From: Muribaculaceae bacterium
GTDB lineage: Bacteria; Bacteroidota; Bacteroidia; Bacteroidales; Muribaculaceae
Length of the DNA stretch: 64,000 nt
Direction of reading: 5' to 3'
Assembly (NCBI GenBank): GCA_022509145.1
Contig: JAFLTX010000001.1
Location: forward strand, 1 to 64,000
The position numbers and the translations under genes were made by a program. The notes beneath the pieces are model-generated. The model was not told the DNA's origin. It saw nothing but the letters and a program-made list of their open reading frames with translations, and did not search any database. This document shows, in pieces, positions 1 to 8,435 of the stretch; the stretch's first letter is position 1, and every line of letters begins with the position of its first letter.

Positions 1-54
<54 letters not shown>

Positions 55-88
55 AGTCTGGAACTCTCTCGTTCCCGTTTTAGCGTTG

Positions 89-119
89 CAAAATTAGTTA
101 TAAATTTTAAACTGACAAA
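89..119 (-). promoter_or_regulatory. Promoter of tRNA-Gly, Bacteroides type
   Basis: On the minus strand there is a -33 box TTTG (116-119) and a -7 box TAATTTTG (89-96) separated by 19 bases. This matches the Bacteroidota primary sigma-factor consensus. Transcription would begin near 82, giving a short 5' leader before the tRNA at 54. Confidence 0.7.
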
Positions 120-219
120 ATTTTTTGCAGTTTTTTATTCAACTTTCTGCAAGTTTTATAAATTTTCCCCTCCACCCACAGTGAGACGCTATCTGAAAAG
201 GGTCTTTTGAAGCCTATAG

Positions 220-1284
220 TCAACGAGCGCTGAATATCCAAGCTCCGGGGTAGGAGGTGCGGATCAGCGGCATCGACTCTTCCATTTTATCTTTATCCGT
301 CGATGAGGACACCGTGATGAGGTTGTAGTTTTTATTCTTAACTACCTTGAATTTCCCAGCATCTGCGGGATGCTGAGAGATATATTTCTCCACCTGGGCT
401 TGACTCTTGAAAGCGGCTACTACGGCGTAGTATTCCTTAGTTTCTTCGGCTTTTATGATGAGACGCTCTTCCGGTTCGGCTTTTACCGGTTGGGTAGAAA
501 CCGCTGAAGCCTCTTCTTGAGTTGCAACTGGTTGTGATTTCTCAGCAGGAGCTTCTGCAGCAGTCTCCATCAATTTGAAATCGGAACCGGCTGTTGTGTT
601 CTCTTTCTTTACCGGAGTTTCCTTTACTTCCATCGGAACGATGGAGGCAGTGGATGAAGAATGAGTGGTAGGGTTAAAGGTCTGGAAGGCCGATATCCCT
701 ACAACCAGCACCAGCATTATGCAGGCTGCAATCTTGGCAAATCCTTTATGAATGGGAAGATAATAGTAGCGCGGATTGCGGTAACTATTATATTTGCGAT
801 CAGGATCGTCGTTGGTCACTGTTTCCGGGATGGATTCCGTCACAGCAGAATCGTGCTCCTGCTCCTCCGATACTGTCTCAACCATTTCAGGCTTAAAGAT
901 CAGTTTGGGGAGGAAAGATAAGGATTCAGCAGCGGGTATAAATTCCATTTCCCCGTCGAACTTGCGGAGCGTTCCGATACCCGGTAGATCCACTTCGCCG
1001 CAAAGCAGCAGCTCGCTTTGAAGCGAACGCATATCGGCTTCCACAAGGTTGGCGGCATCTTCCTGGCTGCTCTGCTCTTTGCGGGCATAGGAATATGTCA
1101 AAAGCCCGTCGCGTATCTCCTCATTGGCGATGAAATCTATCTCGTCGGTGGGAGGATAAAGCAAGCCTGCTTCCTTGTCGAAGACGGAATTGATATGACG
1201 CATCCTCAGCATACCCAACCCGGGAAGCACGACGGCGCCGTACTGCCTAAGTAATAACATGATATGGGATGCGAGTCTTGTCAT
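220..1284 (-). CDS. HU-CCDC81-type DNA-binding and SPOR domain membrane protein
   Basis: A 354-residue protein with three parts. Residues 1 to about 130 resemble the HU-CCDC81 class of HU/IHF-related domains found in Bacteroidota, with the paired motifs VVLPGLG (18-24) and VDLPGIGTLR (98-107) marking two tandem HU-like units. Residues 183-201 form one membrane helix. After a low-complexity linker rich in Ala, Glu, Pro and Lys, residues 284-354 form a SPOR domain, the type that binds denuded septal peptidoglycan. The predicted topology puts the HU part in the cytoplasm and SPOR in the periplasm. The family is known by domain architecture, but its role (nucleoid-envelope linkage or division) is inference. 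It stands alone, with a -7 box TAATTTTG at 1324-1331 about 40 bases upstream of its ATG. Confidence 0.85.
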   Translation of the reverse strand: MTRLASHIMLLLRQYGAVVLPGLGMLRMRHINSVFDKEAGLLYPPTDEIDFIANEEIRDGLLTYSYARKEQSSQEDAANLVEADMRSLQSELLLCGEVDLPGIGTLRKFDGEMEFIPAAESLSFLPKLIFKPEMVETVSEEQEHDSAVTESIPETVTNDDPDRKYNSYRNPRYYYLPIHKGFAKIAACIMLVLVVGISAFQTFNPTTHSSSTASIVPMEVKETPVKKENTTAGSDFKLMETAAEAPAEKSQPVATQEEASAVSTQPVKAEPEERLIIKAEETKEYYAVVAAFKSQAQVEKYISQHPADAGKFKVVKNKNYNLITVSSSTDKDKMEESMPLIRTSYPGAWIFSAR

Positions 1285-1669
1285 GTGCTGATTTTTGGCT
1301 CTGATTTAAGAGCAATTGAATTGCAAAATTAAAAATAAATTTGGATTAAAAAAATCTGAAAATGAAGAAAAATTGGTGAAATAATCGCTTTCATCTCATT
1401 ATTAGGGAGATAAAAATTCAACCTTAAAATGTTAAAAATTTTAGATATCTGGAAGATGAAATTTAAAGTTAAGATGAGGGCACTCCAGAGTCTGAGTGAG
1501 ATGGTTTCGTGCGATTATATGCCGTCAAAAAGAAAGGTTGAATGTCTACAGGGGAGAATGACAAGAGCGACCCTGAGGCCGCTCCTGCTATTTTTGATTC
1601 AGTCTTTTAAGCCTTGAAAATCCTCTTGTAAGGATAGAAGGCATTAAAGGCTTTCTTGTTGAAGACGTT
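1285..1669. other. Intergenic region with a promoter box and weak hairpins
   Basis: This 385-base gap separates two minus-strand genes. Near the left end, a minus-strand -7 box TAATTTTG (1324-1331) probably serves the HU/SPOR gene; I see no good -33 box. At 1565-1584 there is a hairpin, GAGCGACC / CTGA / GGCCGCTC with one mismatch, about 85 bases past the dsbD stop. It has a T run only in the plus direction, so it is a weak terminator for dsbD. No convincing gene is seen. Confidence 0.4.
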
Positions 1670-3685
1670 TTATTTTGAACGCTTCTTGTAGTTTTCAAGA
1701 CCCTGGTTGAGGAAGGCCTTGTAGCCCGGCACGTCTTCTTTGTAAACGAACGGAGCTGCAAGCGGATGTCCGTCGCCGTCTACAAGCACGTGGAACGGCT
1801 GAGCGTTTGCACCGAATTTGGATCGCTGCAGGAAGCTCCACTTGTCGCCGTAAGTGCGGAGAGTACGCTGTGTGCCGTCTTTCTCAATAACCTTGATGGG
1901 CTCGGGAAGGGCTTTCTTCTCGTCGACCATAAGAGTTACGAGGATGTAGTCGTTGTCGATGGTCTGCTTGATGTCGGGATCTGTCCAGACTGCGGCTTCC
2001 ATCTTGCGGCAGTTCACGCAGCCGTATCCCGAGAAGTCGAGCAGAATCGGTTTGCCGAGCTGACGGCTCAGAGCTATACCTTCGTCGAAATCGTCTACCT
2101 GCGCTGCCACATCGCCTTCATACAGCGAGAAGTCCTGGGTGCTCAACGGGGGAGAGAATGCGCTTATCGCCTTGAGGGGAGCGCCCCAGAGGCCAGGCAA
2201 CATATAGATTGCAAACGCGAAGGAGATGCATGCCAGCATAAAGCGGGTCACACCTGTCTTCTCCACTTTGTCGTCGTGCGGGAAACGGATCTTGCCGAGC
2301 AGATATACACCGAGGAGCGCGAAAATCACGATCCAGAGCGAAACGAACACTTCTCTGTCGAGAATTCTCCAGCCGTAAGCCAGGTCGGCCACGGAGAGGA
2401 ACTTGAGCGCGAGGGCAAGCTCGAGGAAACCGAGCACCACTTTCACAGTGTTCATCCAGCCGCCGCTCTTCGGCATGGCCTTGAGCATCGTTGGGAACAT
2501 TGCAAAGAGGGTGAACGGGATTGCAAGCGCCAGGGCGAAGCCAAACATGCCCACCGCCGGCGAGATAAAGTTGCTGGTCGAGGCTGCCTCTACCAGCAGG
2601 GTGCCGATGATGGGGCCGGTGCAGGAGAATGAAACAAGCACCAAGGTGAAGGCCATGAAGAAGATGCTCAGCAGACCCGTGGTTGAGTCTACCTTTGAGT
2701 CCATCTTGTTGGTCCAGGAAGCGGGGAGGGTGAGCTCGAAACCGCCCATAAACGAGATGGCGAATACCACCAGCAGCAGGAAGAATATGATGTTGAAGAG
2801 AGCGCTGGTCGAGAGTTCGTTCAGTGCCGAGGCGCCGAAGATGGCGGTTACAGCGAGTCCGAGCGCCACATAGATCACGATGATCGAGCAACCGTATGTA
2901 GCGGCCTTTTTGATAGACTCTTTCTTAGTCTTGTTCTGCTTCAGGAAGAAAGATACCGTCATCGGGATCATAGGCCACACGCAAGGGGTAACCAGAGCGA
3001 TGAGACCGCCGATGAAGCCGGCTATGAAGATCCAGAGAAGAGAACGTCCCTGCTCCTCGGGATCATCTGAAAAAACCTTGAATTCAGCCTCTACGTTGTC
3101 CCAATAGTTGTCAGCGTGTACTCCCGACAGGTTCGGTTCCGGGAGGAGTGTTTCCTCGCTTTGGAGCTCGTCGGTCATCTCGGCTATCTCGTCAGCCTTT
3201 GTGGGCTCTTCCACGGTCTCCTCAGTGCCGCCGAAGGCGTCAAATTTACCTTTGAGCGGGGTTTCCGAAGCGAGCTGCACACATCCGCTGTCGTTGCACG
3301 CCTGCCCTTTGATGTCAACGGTCAGACTCCAGTTCTTGGCCGTCGGTTCGAGCTTTTGGGTAAACTTCACCTTGCCGGCATAGAAATATTGATCCACGCC
3401 GAAGATGTCGTCAAACTCTTTTTCGTAACTCTTGTTTGCCTTGAAACCGCCCACTGGCTTCACGCCTTTGGCGTCATAAATGGTGAATACCAGAGGGTTG
3501 CTGCCGCCGGCAGGGTTGTTCGGGGCATACATGTGGTATCCGGCGTCGATAGTGGCTTCAGCCTCGATGGTAGGATGGTCGGTGTTGTCGTTGACAATTT
3601 TGACTGTCCATTTCACCGGCGATTGGGCCATCATTGCGGCGAAGCAGCAGATGGAGACGCCGAGCGTCAATAAAAATCGTTTCAT
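1670..3685 (-). CDS. dsbD: DsbD-type thiol:disulfide interchange protein
   Basis: A 671-residue three-domain electron conduit. A signal peptide (about 1-20) precedes a periplasmic N-terminal domain with the cysteine pair ACNDSGC (C130, C135). A membrane domain of eight or so helices starts near residue 215 and carries the conserved cysteines C235 (in LVTPCVWPM) and C355 (in VSFSCTGP). The C-terminal periplasmic thioredoxin-like domain has the active site GCVNC (C556, C559). DsbD moves electrons from cytoplasmic thioredoxin to periplasmic acceptors. The neighbours fit: a TlpA-like thioredoxin and a barrel protein lie upstream on the same strand, which makes the TlpA protein the likely client. 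The gene follows the barrel gene after 110 bases containing a strong hairpin. Confidence 0.93.
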   Translation of the reverse strand: MKRFLLTLGVSICCFAAMMAQSPVKWTVKIVNDNTDHPTIEAEATIDAGYHMYAPNNPAGGSNPLVFTIYDAKGVKPVGGFKANKSYEKEFDDIFGVDQYFYAGKVKFTQKLEPTAKNWSLTVDIKGQACNDSGCVQLASETPLKGKFDAFGGTEETVEEPTKADEIAEMTDELQSEETLLPEPNLSGVHADNYWDNVEAEFKVFSDDPEEQGRSLLWIFIAGFIGGLIALVTPCVWPMIPMTVSFFLKQNKTKKESIKKAATYGCSIIVIYVALGLAVTAIFGASALNELSTSALFNIIFFLLLVVFAISFMGGFELTLPASWTNKMDSKVDSTTGLLSIFFMAFTLVLVSFSCTGPIIGTLLVEAASTSNFISPAVGMFGFALALAIPFTLFAMFPTMLKAMPKSGGWMNTVKVVLGFLELALALKFLSVADLAYGWRILDREVFVSLWIVIFALLGVYLLGKIRFPHDDKVEKTGVTRFMLACISFAFAIYMLPGLWGAPLKAISAFSPPLSTQDFSLYEGDVAAQVDDFDEGIALSRQLGKPILLDFSGYGCVNCRKMEAAVWTDPDIKQTIDNDYILVTLMVDEKKALPEPIKVIEKDGTQRTLRTYGDKWSFLQRSKFGANAQPFHVLVDGDGHPLAAPFVYKEDVPGYKAFLNQGLENYKKRSK

Positions 3686-3759
3686 AAAAATCCTTTCTTC
3701 AAAAAGAGGGATGAGTCAGGTGATAAATTTAGATTCGTTGCGAGGGGAGAGTTATAGGG

Positions 3760-3786
3760 ATGAGATGCCCTGGGAGGGCATCTCAT
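3760..3786. terminator. Strong inverted repeat between the DUF6029 gene and dsbD
   Basis: ATGAGATGCCC (3760-3770) and GGGCATCTCAT (3776-3786) form a perfect 11-bp stem with a 5-base loop, 9 bases past the stop of the DUF6029 gene. No U tract follows in either direction. It may be a 3'-end stabiliser, an RNA processing site or a partial terminator setting the ratio of dsbD to the upstream genes. Confidence 0.5.
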
Positions 3787-3795
3787 GATAGTTCG

Positions 3796-5667
3796 TCAGA
3801 ATGTATAGTTGTAGGTCAGCGAGAGGCCGTTGGTTGCGGGCACAAGGCGGCAGACACCACCCGAACAGTCATAACCGCTGCGGGTACGGCCGTAAGAGAG
3901 CGAGAAGCGGTTGGCCTTATAAGTATAGGTAACCATCGCCTTGTAATAGTTCTTGCGGTCTGAGAGCCATGCGCCGTCTACCTTGCGGCTGTTGTTGTAG
4001 GTGTCAGTGAGGGTCACCATCCAGTGGGGGGCGAACGAAATCTCCACCAGAGCTCCCATCCAGTCGCCTTCGTCGGCTTTTGTGGCCAGATATTGGAGCT
4101 CCCATCTCAGCTGCACCTTTTTTGCCATTTTCCATTGTCCTTCCACTACGGCCACGTTGGTGGTCATCATGCCGCCGTGTCCCTGCAGTACGTAAAGATT
4201 GAATTTCTGGAAGAGGTAGAAGAGTGAAAGCGAGAAGTCTTTGGTGAGTTTCTTTTTGATCTCCACATTGGCGTCGGCATAGTAAAGAGAACCGATCTGC
4301 CAGTAAGCGGGGCGATATCCGTCGCTGCCGGGAGCCGCCTTCTGATAAGCTACGGAAGGCATGTGACCCAGTCCGGAGATATAGCTTGCCGAGACGCGTA
4401 CGTTGGTGCCGTACTTGCCGCCGAGAGCTGTTCCGCGGGGGAAGAGATGTCCAATTTCAGCCTGGAAGGCCCATTCGCCGTCGCTTTGGGTAGCATACGA
4501 GTAGAGGGCTGCCAGAGTGTAGGTCTGCGTCATCGAGAAAGCCGGCAGGTGGTTGATGTTGCCGTTTCCTTGAAGGTCATTCTGCATACGGTCTGAGAGG
4601 AAGCGCATGTTCTGGCTTCTCTTTGCCTGCACGAAAGCCGACGTACCTTTCTTGGCATAAGATACGGTGAGGAGCTCGGCATGGCCGTTGCCGTAGGTGA
4701 AGTTGTTGTAGGCGCAGGGATCTTCGCTCTTGTATGCGCCCTCGGCAAGTATGTTGACGTTTTTGAGGCGCAGTTTCAGGCGGTAGTCGAAGGCTGCCAC
4801 CGTCTCGGGGAAGTAGAGCTTCATCAGCTCGTCGGCATCCCAGAGGTAATAGTTGGTCTGCGACTGCGATTTCCCTACATACGAGACCCCTACGTTCACA
4901 CCATAATTATAATTGAATGCCTTTGAGAAAGTCTCGTCGATCGACCATTCTGCATCGCCGCCCCAGATGATGGCGGGGTTGTGGTGCCAGTAGTAACGCT
5001 GGGTACCGCCGAGAGCCGTTAGATAAAGACCGGAAACGGGGTTGAGCTTCAGTCTGCCGCCGCGTATCGAGTTGTCGATACCCATGTTGCGCTCGTTGTA
5101 GGCGCGGAGGATAAGTCCGGAGCCGAACTGCTCGTAGAAGTCGCCGGCGGTGAGCTGGAACCATTTATATCTACCGGTTGCCCAAAGGTATGGAACGCCC
5201 CATCCTGCATATCCGGGAGTGTCGTAGAACGCCGGCAGCGGCCATTTGGCAAACTCGAAGCGTCCGCCCAGAGAGAGGTAGGGAGCTGTGATGGCCAGGT
5301 CGAAATAAGTGTTGTTGAGCACCTTCTTTCCGGCGTATCCCTGGTCGGCTGTTAGGTCGTCTTTAATCGGGAAATGGAATTCAGTCTGCACGGCTCCGTT
5401 CACTCTTATCTGTTTCCACCAGCTCGGAGCCTTCTCGGCCTGTGCTGAGGCGGTGGAGTAGCCGTCTACCGATATTTGGGAAGCAGGGGATTCGGCTTCA
5501 GATGATGCCTGGGCTATCGCTTGCGATGCAGCTTCGGCAGCGACAGGCGCCGTTGCCACACCCTCGGCGTTGCTTTCTGCTTCCGTCTCTGCTGCGGAAG
5601 CCGGTAAAGCTACAAAGGCGGCCATAAGCATGGCCGCCATTATATGTCTGTCTGTCAGATGTTTCAT
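3796..5667 (-). CDS. DUF6029-family outer-membrane beta-barrel protein
   Basis: A 623-residue exported protein. A signal peptide ends near ALPASA, and a low-complexity Ala/Glu/Ser segment (about 25-75) links to a long region of alternating amphipathic strands rich in Tyr, Trp and Gly. The protein ends in an aromatic residue (YNYTF), the usual C-terminal strand signal of outer-membrane barrels. The early motif VNGAVQTEFHFP and the FGSGL / RAYNERNMGIDNS region match the Bacteroidota family DUF6029, whose function is not established. Its start codon overlaps the stop of the upstream TlpA-like gene by four bases (ATGA), so the two are translationally linked. With dsbD downstream, this suggests a link to envelope thiol chemistry, which is inference. 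Confidence 0.8.
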   Translation of the reverse strand: MKHLTDRHIMAAMLMAAFVALPASAAETEAESNAEGVATAPVAAEAASQAIAQASSEAESPASQISVDGYSTASAQAEKAPSWWKQIRVNGAVQTEFHFPIKDDLTADQGYAGKKVLNNTYFDLAITAPYLSLGGRFEFAKWPLPAFYDTPGYAGWGVPYLWATGRYKWFQLTAGDFYEQFGSGLILRAYNERNMGIDNSIRGGRLKLNPVSGLYLTALGGTQRYYWHHNPAIIWGGDAEWSIDETFSKAFNYNYGVNVGVSYVGKSQSQTNYYLWDADELMKLYFPETVAAFDYRLKLRLKNVNILAEGAYKSEDPCAYNNFTYGNGHAELLTVSYAKKGTSAFVQAKRSQNMRFLSDRMQNDLQGNGNINHLPAFSMTQTYTLAALYSYATQSDGEWAFQAEIGHLFPRGTALGGKYGTNVRVSASYISGLGHMPSVAYQKAAPGSDGYRPAYWQIGSLYYADANVEIKKKLTKDFSLSLFYLFQKFNLYVLQGHGGMMTTNVAVVEGQWKMAKKVQLRWELQYLATKADEGDWMGALVEISFAPHWMVTLTDTYNNSRKVDGAWLSDRKNYYKAMVTYTYKANRFSLSYGRTRSGYDCSGGVCRLVPATNGLSLTYNYTF

Positions 5668-6152
5668 TTTTTCATAGCCTTTTTAACGGCCTCCAAAATT
5701 TCTTCTTCACTTCCGTCTACGTAACCTTGGTGGTTCCAAACGATGTTGCCGTCGCCGTCAACCACGAATACGTGGGGAGGATCGCTAACGCCCATCTGGC
5801 GCTTGAACTCGCTGTTGGCATCGAGCAGAACGTCGTAGTCCCAGCCCATGCGGCTCACGATCGGTTTTACCTTCTCTACGTCTTGAGCCTGGTCGATGCT
5901 TACGGCCACTACCTTTACGCCGGTTTCATCCTGCCAGTCGTCATAGACTTCCTTGATTGCGTTGAGCTCTCTGATACACGGCTTGCACCATGATGCCCAG
6001 AAGCTTATCACTATGGGATTGCCGTCGTTGTAAAGCTCGGCAGTGTCTATCGAACGTCCGTCGATGTCTTTCAGCATCACCGAGGGGATTGCGGCCGAGG
6101 CCGTCATCGCGCCGGCCAGCAACATTGCGCAAAATAATAGTTTCTTTATCAT
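5664..6152 (-). CDS. TlpA-like periplasmic thioredoxin
   Basis: A 162-residue thioredoxin-fold protein with a signal peptide (about 1-21, ending TASA) and the active site WCKPC (C56, C59) inside FWASWCKPC, followed by a conserved DPPHVFVVDGDGNI segment holding the cis-proline region. Such proteins reduce disulfides in exported proteins or during cytochrome c maturation, and need reducing power from a DsbD-type partner, encoded two genes downstream. I take the ATG at 6150-6152 because it leads directly into the signal peptide; an in-frame start at 6209 would add 19 residues unlike a leader. Two -7-like boxes (6250-6257 and 6260-6267) lie upstream without a clear -33 box. Confidence 0.9.
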   Translation of the reverse strand: MIKKLLFCAMLLAGAMTASAAIPSVMLKDIDGRSIDTAELYNDGNPIVISFWASWCKPCIRELNAIKEVYDDWQDETGVKVVAVSIDQAQDVEKVKPIVSRMGWDYDVLLDANSEFKRQMGVSDPPHVFVVDGDGNIVWNHQGYVDGSEEEILEAVKKAMKK

Positions 6153-6423
6153 AATCTTTGATATTAGATTTATTTCATTTTTAATAATATGACTTCCCGC
6201 GGGCTGCAAGGTTTAAAGTCAAATTCACATTTGTAGAGCGATCCGATTACAAATTTATGCAAATTTAGAAAAAAATCCTAACATTTTAAATAAATATAAT
6301 TCCAAAACGTCACAAAATCGCCGAAATCAGGATTTATTCGTCTACCTCCATGGAGCTGCAGCGAAATGAGGGGCCATCGTTATAGAGGCTCGTCGCCTTT
6401 GTGTGGAGGGCGAGGGGGAGAGG

Positions 6424-7404
6424 TCAGAGCCATTTCTTGTATTTGAAAAACCAGAGGGTCAGCACCGAGAAGATGAGCATCAACGTTATGGCGAAGATGT
6501 AGCCGAGAGGCACGATTGCTCCGCTTTGGAGAGTCATCTCCCAATCCAGCTCAGGCATGTATTTGAAATTCATGCCGTAAAGAGAAGCTACCAGAGTGGG
6601 AGGCATGAACACCACGGCCGCCACCGACAAAATTTTTACAATCTCGTTCTGCTCGATGTTGATGAGGCCCAACGCGGTGTCTTGCAACGAATCCAATCGC
6701 TGAAAACTGAAATCGGAATGGTTGATGAGCGAATCGATATCTTTCAAAATCAGCTGGAGCCTGTGTTGCAATTTTTGCGGAAAACGTGCCGAACGCCTTA
6801 TCGAGATAAGCACTCGCTGGAGGTCGAAAATATTCTCTCTCAAGGTTATGATCTGCTCTTGCAACTGGCTGATCTTCTTGATTATATATTTCCCTATCCG
6901 GTCAGACTCGCTGATCTCTTGCGACAGTTGTGAAATCTGGGCTGCCATCAGTTCCACCATGTCGGCCTCGCGGTCGATATGGGCTTCAGTCAGAATCACA
7001 AAGATGTCGAATCCTGACGAATTCTTATCCTTCTCTATCTGGATTCGCCGAGCAGTCTCGGTGAAAACGTCGCAATCGGTATGCCGAATGGAGACCAAAA
7101 TCCCATCGTCGGTCACCACAAACGAAATAGGCTCAACAGTCAGTTTGTCTCTGTTTCGCTCGATGAAATTAAGGTTGGCCACAATGCCGCTTTCCGTCTC
7201 GAAATATTTGGAAGAAGACTCAATCTCCTGGGCTTCCTCCTTTGAAAGAAGCTTGATGTCGAGCACTTCCTCTACGGCCTCTTTCTCACCGTCGTATTCA
7301 GTGAAAACGTCGACCCAAAGCATATCATCGCGCTTTGCTTCTCGCAGAGCGGCTTCACTGACGTCTGTGGCAAATTCGTTATGCCGTAGATAAAGATTGA
7401 TCAT
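6424..7404 (-). CDS. corA: CorA-family magnesium/divalent cation channel
   Basis: A 326-residue protein with the family layout: a large N-terminal cytoplasmic domain, a long helical stalk (about 150-260), and two C-terminal membrane helices. The signature GMN sits at 277-279 at the end of the first helix, and the chain ends with the basic stretch FKYKKWL. CorA proteins form pentameric channels for Mg2+ and sometimes Co2+, Ni2+ or Zn2+. It starts 8 bases after the stop of the acetyltransferase gene, so it is probably the last gene of the six-gene run from iorA. That position may be incidental. No terminator is obvious downstream. Confidence 0.92.
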   Translation of the reverse strand: MINLYLRHNEFATDVSEAALREAKRDDMLWVDVFTEYDGEKEAVEEVLDIKLLSKEEAQEIESSSKYFETESGIVANLNFIERNRDKLTVEPISFVVTDDGILVSIRHTDCDVFTETARRIQIEKDKNSSGFDIFVILTEAHIDREADMVELMAAQISQLSQEISESDRIGKYIIKKISQLQEQIITLRENIFDLQRVLISIRRSARFPQKLQHRLQLILKDIDSLINHSDFSFQRLDSLQDTALGLINIEQNEIVKILSVAAVVFMPPTLVASLYGMNFKYMPELDWEMTLQSGAIVPLGYIFAITLMLIFSVLTLWFFKYKKWL

Positions 7405-7412
7405 TTCGCAAC

Positions 7413-8414
7413 TTATTCAAGCAGCAGCGCAGCCGAGAGCTCCAAGCGCGGATAATTCAGCAGTTCCTTGAGCTCGTCTTCAGCGCCGCGGTAATGAGGA
7501 TGTCGCAAAATTACATCAATTATTTCATTCTCAGTATATCCCTCGAACATTTTTTTGTCGGTGCACCCGATTTTCTCCAAAATATCGTGCACGTTGAAAA
7601 TCCGCACCATTCCGTAAGAATAGGCCGATGCAGCGGAATCGTATGGAGAACTGCAAACCGTAACCCCTCTTTCAGGCCAGCGGTGCCCTAACTCAGAGAG
7701 CATCGCATCAGCCGCTTCTGCATTTTCGGCAAGAATCTTCTTAACGTATACATTCTCATGGATATCGGGGTTCACTTCCGCCATAAAGAGCACACCCTTG
7801 ACGATGCCGTTTGCGAGAGCCACAAACACCGGCTCATTAGAAATAGAAGCTTCCCGCAGAACGACCTCCCAATCGCGCCGAGAATGATAGAGCGTAAAGA
7901 GCTCCGAACCGTTGCGGGAACGTTCCTGAGCTTCAAGAAGATAATTCACAATCTCCTTGGTTTCAGCTCCTTCCAAGCGCTCTACCGCCACGCCAGTGTT
8001 CTCCGGGCCGAATTTATGCCCCGTGACATAATGATTCAGCGAGCAATAGAAGCCGTCTTTATACCCCCGCGCACGATAATAGGCACGCAATTCATCGCTT
8101 TGCGGGAGCAGGAAGGTGAAGTCGTAGCCCATCTCCCTCGCCCTGCTGTCGATCTCCTGGAGAAGACCGGTCATAAGCCCTCTGCGGCGCCCTTGCGGAA
8201 CGGTGGCCAGTCCGCACAGATAGAGGCCTCGCAGCGTGTCGCGGTCATTCTTGAATTCATACGGCACGCCCATCAGCGCTGAAGTCAGCGATTTTTCACC
8301 GGCCTTTGCGCTAAGAGCCTCGTTGAAATAGCTGTCAAACACCAGCGACACGTATTGCTCCGTGTCGCCGAAGGTTGCGGTCCAAAGCCGCATGTATTCT
8401 TCCTTAAATTTCAT
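7413..8414 (-). CDS. GNAT-family N-acetyltransferase
   Basis: A 333-residue protein whose N-terminal half has the GNAT acetyl-CoA pattern: GLYLCGLATVPQGRRRG supplies the beta-4 strand and the pyrophosphate-binding loop (RRRG), followed by FLLPQSDELRAYYRARGY. The length and the remaining C-terminal half suggest a two-lobed, Eis-like enzyme rather than a minimal GNAT. The substrate cannot be read from the sequence. It lies 21 bases after the CoA-transferase gene and 8 bases before corA, so it is co-transcribed with the proposed aryl-acetate genes. An acetyl-CoA user downstream of an acetyl-CoA-yielding pathway may be chance. Confidence 0.85.
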   Translation of the reverse strand: MKFKEEYMRLWTATFGDTEQYVSLVFDSYFNEALSAKAGEKSLTSALMGVPYEFKNDRDTLRGLYLCGLATVPQGRRRGLMTGLLQEIDSRAREMGYDFTFLLPQSDELRAYYRARGYKDGFYCSLNHYVTGHKFGPENTGVAVERLEGAETKEIVNYLLEAQERSRNGSELFTLYHSRRDWEVVLREASISNEPVFVALANGIVKGVLFMAEVNPDIHENVYVKKILAENAEAADAMLSELGHRWPERGVTVCSSPYDSAASAYSYGMVRIFNVHDILEKIGCTDKKMFEGYTENEIIDVILRHPHYRGAEDELKELLNYPRLELSAALLLE

Positions 8415-8435
8415 TCTTTTTCCGTTACATAAAGC

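Noticed and set aside
1429-1617. Plus-strand frame of 62 codons in the gap before dsbD
   Set aside because: Short, no promoter or family match; overlaps a hairpin.
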